Shown: piece after piece, positions 59,028 through 64,000 of the stretch
How positions within the stretch are numbered: the stretch's first letter is position 1
Layout of the letters: every line of letters starts with the position of its first letter
The notes under the pieces: model-generated
Databases searched by the model: none
Told to the model about the DNA's origin: nothing
Seen by the model: only the letters and a program-made list of their open reading frames with translations
Made by a program: the position numbers and the translations under genes
Origin: UMGS1696 sp964623635
GTDB taxonomy: Bacteria > Bacillota > Clostridia > Oscillospirales > CAG-272
DNA length: 64,000 nucleotides
Assembly: GCA_964623635.1 (NCBI GenBank)
Contig: CAZUUA010000001.1
Coordinates: forward strand, 127,910 to 191,909
Direction of reading: 5' to 3'

Positions 59028-60325
59028 AGCACACCATCTCCTTCGGCACACAGTGTGGTGCGGTAGAACTGCTCGATGGCACGGATCATGTAGCCGGTAT
59101 CTGCCACGCCGCCGGTCTCATATACCGAGTGCATCGCCAGCTGTGCCATACCGATGTCCACCGTGTAGGCCGCCACAGTCCGGTTGGCGATGGAACCCAG
59201 CGTGGAGCCGCCGCCCATATCGCTACGGTTGTAGAACACCTGCACCGGCACCTCCGCACGACGGCAGATCTCCCGGAACAGGGCAGCGGACAGACCGTCC
59301 GTGGTGTACTTCTGCGATGCATTGGCCTTGATCACCACGCCTTCGTTCATGTGGGGACAGTGGTCACCGTCGGACAGCTCGGGGTGATTGGGGTGTCGGG
59401 CGTGTCCATTGTCGGCGGAGACGAACATGGAAGACGCCAGCACCTGCCGCAGGTCGTAGCCCAGTGCTTCACACAGCCGCTCTAAGGTGTCCCGGAGGAA
59501 CAGAGACCCGGCACCCTGCTTGGTACCCGAACCGGTCTCCTCGTTGTCAAAGACGCTGTAGACCCCAATGGCGCCCTTGTCCCGGATCCCGGCGGTGAGA
59601 AAGCCCATGAGGGTACCGTAGGCACACTGCAGGTTGTCGATCCGGGGACTGGAATAAAATTCGTCGCCCGCACCCCAGATCACGCCGGGAGTGCGAGCCG
59701 TCAGGTACAGATCGAAGTCCACGATGGTCTCCTCTGCCACACCGGCCGCTTCAGCCAAAAGGGGACGGAGCTTGGCATCCTTGCCTCCAAACAGCGGCAC
59801 CATGTCCGTAGCCACATTGGGTGTGAAGTTGCTGTTGCTGTTTTTCATATGGGGTGCCACGCTGGGGATCATGAGAATGTCCTTGTCGATGTAGACGGTC
59901 TTGGTCTGGATATGGCCGTTTTCCGATAGCACCAGCCGACCGGCCACGGACAAAGGTCTATCGAACCAGGGATAGTGGAGCATACCGCCGTAGCATTCGG
60001 TGGCGATCCGGGTGTACTTCCCGAAGGCATCCATTTCCGCTTTGTTCTTCAGCTTGTAAGTGGGAGAGTCGGTGTGGCTGGCGGTCAGCATCAGGGACGG
60101 CGCCGGTTCACTGGGAATGGCAAAAGCGATGATGGAGGAGCCATTCCGGGTGACATAGTAGCCGCTGCCCGGTGTGAGCTGCCATGCGTCTGCTTCTTCG
60201 AGTCGGATGAAGCCAGCGTCGCTCAGTCGGGCTGCGATCTGCTCAACGGCGTGAAACGGGGAAGGAGAGGCCGCCAGAAATGACAGCAGTCCTTCGGTGG
60301 TGGTTTTGTTATCAATATCGTACAT
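59018..60325 (-). CDS. M18 family aminopeptidase
   Basis: 435-residue zinc aminopeptidase, cytosolic. Metal and catalytic motifs are ASHTDSPTYKLK, SSPRIDNLQCAYG, DNEETGSGTKQGAGS, SADNGHARHPNHPE and NRSDMGGGSTLGSI, with MHSVYETGG close to the C-terminus. It removes N-terminal, often acidic, residues from peptides. The last ten bases overlap the start of the barnase-like gene, so the two are coupled. Confidence 0.94.
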   Translation of the reverse strand: MYDIDNKTTTEGLLSFLAASPSPFHAVEQIAARLSDAGFIRLEEADAWQLTPGSGYYVTRNGSSIIAFAIPSEPAPSLMLTASHTDSPTYKLKNKAEMDAFGKYTRIATECYGGMLHYPWFDRPLSVAGRLVLSENGHIQTKTVYIDKDILMIPSVAPHMKNSNSNFTPNVATDMVPLFGGKDAKLRPLLAEAAGVAEETIVDFDLYLTARTPGVIWGAGDEFYSSPRIDNLQCAYGTLMGFLTAGIRDKGAIGVYSVFDNEETGSGTKQGAGSLFLRDTLERLCEALGYDLRQVLASSMFVSADNGHARHPNHPELSDGDHCPHMNEGVVIKANASQKYTTDGLSAALFREICRRAEVPVQVFYNRSDMGGGSTLGSIANRTVAAYTVDIGMAQLAMHSVYETGGVADTGYMIRAIEQFYRTTLCAEGDGVLCL

Positions 60326-60373
60326 ATGTAACCTCTTGTGATTTACTTGTAGATAGGAATTTATTGATGCGCC

Positions 60374-61477
60374 TTACAGTAGTCCGGCTGCCAAAAAGGC
60401 TTCCGCAGCGATACGCCCGCCTTCTCCGTCCGGGTGTGCGCCGTAGACGAAGCGATTGCCATAGGGAGGACAGGCATCCAAAGTCGCTGCAAAATCGAAC
60501 AGCTCCACGCCCATTTCCGCAGCCAACGCCGGGTACGCATACCGCAGGGTCTTCCACACCATGTACCGGTCGCCGGGATATTCAAAGGGTGGCACGGTGA
60601 ACAGGATCACACGAATGCCTTCGCTTTGCAGATACCGGATGTTGGTCTCCAGCGTGGTCAGGATCTCGTCGGCACTGTCCCCACGACCACGGTGGTACGC
60701 ACCGGAGTTGTTGTCGTTGACCCCGTGGACGATGCACACCGTGTCCACCTGGGCAGCCTTGTACTTCCAAAATTCGTGGTAGGCACCGTCACTGCCTCTT
60801 GCCCAGCCCAGACCAATGTTCCAGAAGCCGTAGTCCTTGCCCAATGCCAGTGCGATCCGGGCAGCCCAGTTTTCATAGTAGTTGTTTCGGGTGCCGCAGC
60901 CCTGAGTAATGGAGTCGCCCCAGAACGCCACACGTCCCTTGATCTCCCGCTTGGCACCAAACAGATCCGGCAGGGGGCATTCCGGCTGAAACGACAGCTC
61001 TCCCCCATCGGTGGCCACAAAGGTGGGTGCTTGGCTATCGGGGGTACAGGGGATCTCCTTGCCCTCAAGCTCCCATTCCCAGACCAGATAGTGTCCCTCC
61101 GGCAGGGTGAAGGTCACCGCATCGCTCCAGAACCGTTCACCGGGGGTCACGTTTCTGCCGGCTTGTCCGTCAAAGGTCACAGCCGTCCAGCCGGTCACAG
61201 GCACGGGTGTGGGCATTTCGCCGCAGGTATACACGCCACCATCGCCGATTCGAGCCGACAGGATACGCCAATCTCCCCCCAGCCGATCCGGGAATCCGAT
61301 CTCCCCGTCGGCATAGGTGGTATCTACAGCGTTGGAGAACCAGAACCGCCAGGTATCCGGCGCATCGGACAGGGTACGAAAATATCCTCGTGCCCGTATT
61401 GTTTTTGGTGCGTCATAACACAGCATATAGTTGTGGCTGGTGCCGCTGGCAATATTGGATGGATAGGTTTTGAACAT
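60374..61477 (-). CDS. SGNH/GDSL hydrolase family protein
   Basis: 367-residue protein. An N-terminal beta-sandwich (about 1-180) is followed by an SGNH esterase domain: AFWGDSITQGCG carries the nucleophile Ser, NIGLGWARGSDG the Gly block, CIVHGVNDNNSG the Asn block, and GAHPDGEGGRIAAEAFL the catalytic Asp-x-x-His region. No signal peptide. GAGG lies ten bases before the ATG; a TTG five codons earlier is rejected. Likely deacetylates or de-esterifies a carbohydrate taken up by the cell. Confidence 0.88.
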   Translation of the reverse strand: MFKTYPSNIASGTSHNYMLCYDAPKTIRARGYFRTLSDAPDTWRFWFSNAVDTTYADGEIGFPDRLGGDWRILSARIGDGGVYTCGEMPTPVPVTGWTAVTFDGQAGRNVTPGERFWSDAVTFTLPEGHYLVWEWELEGKEIPCTPDSQAPTFVATDGGELSFQPECPLPDLFGAKREIKGRVAFWGDSITQGCGTRNNYYENWAARIALALGKDYGFWNIGLGWARGSDGAYHEFWKYKAAQVDTVCIVHGVNDNNSGAYHRGRGDSADEILTTLETNIRYLQSEGIRVILFTVPPFEYPGDRYMVWKTLRYAYPALAAEMGVELFDFAATLDACPPYGNRFVYGAHPDGEGGRIAAEAFLAAGLL

Positions 61478-61505
61478 GGTCGTATACCTCAACTGTATAG
61501 GCTTC

Positions 61506-62633
61506 TCACTGCTGGTTCAGCGCCACGAACCGGTCGATGACCCCTTCGATGGACTGATCCTTGTGGCCGGTGATGTAGGTCATCACATTGTCGTTGAAGT
61601 GCTCGTACCAGTGGGTCGGAATGTTTTCGATGCCGATGTTGGCGCCAACGATACTGCCCACAGTGGCACCGGTGCAGTCGTTGTCCAGACCGATGGCGAT
61701 GCAGTTGGAGATGCACTTGTCAAAGTCCCGGCCACCCAGCATCAGCGCAAAGACGATGGCACACATATTGTTGATGGTGTGAACGGGATGCATACCGGCA
61801 AATTTATTGTCCAAGAGCATCCGGGCTCTCTGGTAGCAGGTGACTTTGTCCTGCTGCGCCAATGCCCATTCCAATGCCTGGTACAGCTCGGATTCGGCCG
61901 GGATCTGCTGCATACCGATCCGGACAGCGTCCAGCGGCGTTTCGGCGGTGAAGGCAGCTGCAATGGTAGCGGCACAGAACATTTCGCCGTAGATCCCGTT
62001 CTGCCGGTGGGTCAGGAACGCATCGTTGTAGGCCAGCTTGGCAGCAGCTACCGGATCTCCGGCTTCGGCATAGCCAAAGGCGTCGGCACGGATGGCAGCA
62101 CCGATCCATTCCACGTAACCATTGAAGTTGGCTGCACATTCCGCTTTGGTACCGGCACGGAGCTGTCGGAGTGCTTCATCCTCGGCGGTGCAGGCGATGG
62201 GCAGAATGTCCAGCCACAGCTGCCCCACATCGGCCACAGAATAGCCCTTGCCGTACTTCTCCAGCAGCAACAGATTCAGGATCACGTAGGTGATGTCGTC
62301 GTCGCCGGGTGCACAGCAGACAGAGCCTTCCAGATAGTCGGAGATGGGGTTGAGACCGTAGTGCATATAGCCTTCGCCACGGTCAGAGCCCTTCCAATAG
62401 GTCGTAGGCGGAAAAGCGGTACCGGTCTCGGCAGCCAGCGCCTGCATATACAGAATGGAATAATTTTCCACCGGTACGCCCAGGGTACAGCCAATGAACC
62501 GTCCCATTACGGCACCCTTCATCCGATCTCGCAGGTTATCAGCGGTCTTTGCTGCCACATCGGCTCCGGTCGGACGCAGAGCAAGGATCTCGTCCAGTCC
62601 ATCCGGCTGTTTTACATTGTTGTTATGATACAT
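61506..62633 (-). CDS. ADP-ribosylglycohydrolase family protein
   Basis: 375-residue all-helical protein of the ARH/DraG fold. Magnesium-binding motifs are APGDDDITY (first Asp cluster) and GLDNDCTGATVGSIVGANIG (second). GAVMGRFIGCTLGVPVEN is the usual N-terminal block. Bacterial members remove ADP-ribose or related groups from proteins or small molecules. No ADP-ribosyltransferase or toxin gene is near. In this carbohydrate-like setting it may act on a nucleoside or sugar derivative. Confidence 0.9.
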   Translation of the reverse strand: MYHNNNVKQPDGLDEILALRPTGADVAAKTADNLRDRMKGAVMGRFIGCTLGVPVENYSILYMQALAAETGTAFPPTTYWKGSDRGEGYMHYGLNPISDYLEGSVCCAPGDDDITYVILNLLLLEKYGKGYSVADVGQLWLDILPIACTAEDEALRQLRAGTKAECAANFNGYVEWIGAAIRADAFGYAEAGDPVAAAKLAYNDAFLTHRQNGIYGEMFCAATIAAAFTAETPLDAVRIGMQQIPAESELYQALEWALAQQDKVTCYQRARMLLDNKFAGMHPVHTINNMCAIVFALMLGGRDFDKCISNCIAIGLDNDCTGATVGSIVGANIGIENIPTHWYEHFNDNVMTYITGHKDQSIEGVIDRFVALNQQ

Positions 62634-62720
62634 ATGGTTACTCCTTTATTGTCGTTGTTTGAACCGATTGCTTATGATAGCCTAAGCTTGTTTTGAAAAA
62701 AGTTTATTATGGGTGGCGAT

Positions 62721-63530
62721 TTACTTCTGACGGTAGCCCAGCTCGGCTAAGATTCCCATGAGCTTGGCAGGCTCGTTGGAGGTGAACAGATCCCCACCCC
62801 GTTCGCAGGCGATCTTCACGTGCTCTACGGAACGGACACCGGCGCCGATCCATGTCTCATACCCTTCGGCCTTGATCTTGTCGAACACAGCCTTGGCACC
62901 CACCGGGATCTTGTTGCCATTCTCGTCAAGGCTTTCGTCAAATACGCACACACAAAACATTTCCTTCGGGTAGCTGTCGCCCAGAATGCTATAGGGATAA
63001 TAACCGTGGAGCCGATACCGACCGTTCCATTTTTCCTGTACATAGCCGAGCACTTTGCCGTCAAAGCTGTTGATGTAGCAACGATCGGTGAGCCCGTATT
63101 CCTCGATCATGGCAATGGACTTGTCGCAGCTTTCCTTTGCCCAGGCTTCTCCGACTACGTGGAAATAATCCTTCAGCTCAAAGTTGAACGTCATGTCCTC
63201 GTGACCGGCGGCGTCCATGGTCCGTACCAGCTCCAGAAATTCCCGGAGGGTAGGCACTCGGGTTCCGGCAAATTTGGGATCGACCTTGATACCGGCGTCG
63301 GCTTCTCGAATTTCACGTAGGGTCATGTCGCAGATCTTGCCGGACATATTGGTGGTGCGATCCAGCGTACCGTCGTGGATCAGGACGATCTCGCCATCCT
63401 TGGTCATGTGCAGATCTAGCTCGATGCTGTCGGCACCGATCTCGTAGGCAGAACGGTAGGCCGGCATGGTGTTTTCCGGGAACCCATCCACGTTGCCCCG
63501 GTGTGCGGCTACAGGAATATAGTGTTTCAT
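62721..63530 (-). CDS. Glycerophosphodiester phosphodiesterase
   Basis: 269-residue TIM-barrel enzyme releasing glycerol 3-phosphate from deacylated phospholipids. Catalytic motifs are VAAHRGNVDGFPENTMPAY, ADSIELDLHMTKDGEIVLIHDGTLDRTTN, and NFELKDYF. There is no signal peptide. AAGGAG lies seven bases before this ATG, so 41 upstream codons are rejected; they lie over the promoter. Followed on the same strand by the ADP-ribosylglycohydrolase gene 87 bases later. Confidence 0.93.
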   Translation of the reverse strand: MKHYIPVAAHRGNVDGFPENTMPAYRSAYEIGADSIELDLHMTKDGEIVLIHDGTLDRTTNMSGKICDMTLREIREADAGIKVDPKFAGTRVPTLREFLELVRTMDAAGHEDMTFNFELKDYFHVVGEAWAKESCDKSIAMIEEYGLTDRCYINSFDGKVLGYVQEKWNGRYRLHGYYPYSILGDSYPKEMFCVCVFDESLDENGNKIPVGAKAVFDKIKAEGYETWIGAGVRSVEHVKIACERGGDLFTSNEPAKLMGILAELGYRQK

Positions 63531-63591
63531 ATCTTTCTCCTTACTTGGGATACCCTTGCGGTTTTCCACAGGATATATTTTATATGGATTG

Positions 63592-63620
63592 ATTATACCA
63601 TATTTTTCTCTGTCTGTCAC
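63592..63620 (-). promoter_or_regulatory. Promoter of the phosphodiesterase gene
   Basis: Minus strand GTGACA, 17-base spacer, TATAAT. Confidence 0.75.
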
Positions 63621-63678
63621 GGAAAAAGCAAAAAAATTTCCCGTATTCTCCAAAAATTTCTGCCAATACGCCGAAACG

Positions 63679-63714
63679 AAAAATGTCGGACACCAAAGAG
63701 GGTGCCTGACATTT
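63679..63714 (-). terminator. Terminator of the right-edge gene
   Basis: AAATGTC and GACATTT arms with inner CACC/GGTG pairing, followed on the minus strand by TTTTT. Confidence 0.8.
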
Positions 63715-63731
63715 CGGTATAGGAAGCAGGT

Positions 63732-64000
63732 TTATTTTGTACTATAATTTTTGAAAGCATCAAGCACCTTGCCCAGGTTGTTTTCGTAGGCCTTCTTGTT
63801 GCTCTCATAGTGGGAGGTGATGTCCGGCGAGGCCTTTTGCAGGACCTTGTGCGTCCAGAAGCCGGGGTTGGTGGAAGAGCTGCCGCCGCAGAAAATGTAG
63901 CCGAAGTCGTAAATGGTGTTGGCGACGATCATGTCCAGAATATCCACGCTCTGCTGGTCACGGGTACCCTTGAACTTCAGAGCCGTATCATAGTAGGCGG
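63732..64000 (-). CDS. Extracellular solute-binding protein (partial, 5' end off window)
   Basis: The last 89 codons of a substrate-binding protein: KFKGTRDQQSVDILDMIVANTIYDFGYIFCGGSSS, then a helical C-terminus ending NNLGKVLDAFKNYSTK. The RDxxSxxxLDxIxxNxIYDFG pattern is the usual C-terminal region of the gut Clostridia family whose N-terminus is at 1-1050. The two fragments are separate genes, not one, because 62 kb lie between. The start is outside the window. Confidence 0.7.
   Translation of the reverse strand, partial: AYYDTALKFKGTRDQQSVDILDMIVANTIYDFGYIFCGGSSSTNPGFWTHKVLQKASPDITSHYESNKKAYENNLGKVLDAFKNYSTK

Noticed and set aside
61492..63530. tRNA or rRNA genes in intergenic regions here or elsewhere in the window
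   Set aside because: No cloverleaf-like or rRNA-like sequence was recognised by eye anywhere in the window.

Overview
The window looks like a moderately GC-rich chromosome segment from an anaerobic gut-type Firmicute (class Clostridia). Supporting traits are strong GGAGG ribosome binding sites, textbook sigma-A promoters (TTGACA-17-TATAAT), RNase Y, a short HisG paired with HisZ, an AroE-AroK fusion, and oxygen-sensitive iron-sulfur enzymes. A run of 100 Ns (35914-36013) and genes cut at both ends indicate a scaffold, probably metagenomic. I cannot fix the genus.

Layout. 1-1050: start of a solute-binding lipoprotein. 1474-3018: rny. 3723-15138: a large plus-strand cluster made of a lactate/malate dehydrogenase family enzyme, fumarase, HdrB-HdrC-HdrA, an MvhD-type subunit, three Flox-like electron-input proteins, and a soluble fumarate-reductase-like FeS/flavoprotein pair, closed by two terminators. 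15309-15773: FabT-like MarR regulator. 16088-21047: sbcC, sbcD and an AraC regulator. 21318-30150: carbohydrate-type genes (TIM-barrel isomerase, Gfo/Idh/MocA oxidoreductase, metallophosphoesterase, and a minus-strand FAD oxidoreductase/PPOX/DUF4091/GH38-remnant/DUF1080 operon), with a decayed DUF4143 ATPase and a MITE-like element. 30415-38306: complete histidine operon hisZGDCBHAF-hisIE, interrupted by a repeat and the assembly gap after hisH. 38449-47374: GH99-like protein, a degenerate radical-SAM/SPASM protein with an unknown neighbour, a surface protein, a heparinase II/III-like protein and recG. 48030-55101: minus-strand shikimate/aromatic operon aroF-tyrA-aroB-aroA-aroC-aroEK-aroQ. 55863-58343: polar amino acid ABC transporter. 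58416-63530: barnase-like lipoprotein, M18 aminopeptidase, SGNH hydrolase, ADP-ribosylglycohydrolase and a glycerophosphodiester phosphodiesterase. 63732-64000: end of another solute-binding protein.

How the genes work together. The 3.7-15.1 kb cluster reads as a cytosolic reductive branch (oxaloacetate to malate to fumarate to succinate) whose last step is carried by a complex with every part needed for flavin-based electron bifurcation: NADH entry (FloxA-like), HdrA flavin and a soluble fumarate reductase. I infer that it couples NADH-dependent fumarate reduction to ferredoxin reduction. The aromatic operon has a 263-nt leader that encodes a short peptide with nine consecutive Tyr/Phe codons, followed by a terminator. 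This is a classical attenuation architecture, and the leader also carries a T-box-like motif with a changed core. Those two regions, the degenerate SPASM protein and a circularly permuted binding protein are the most interesting items.
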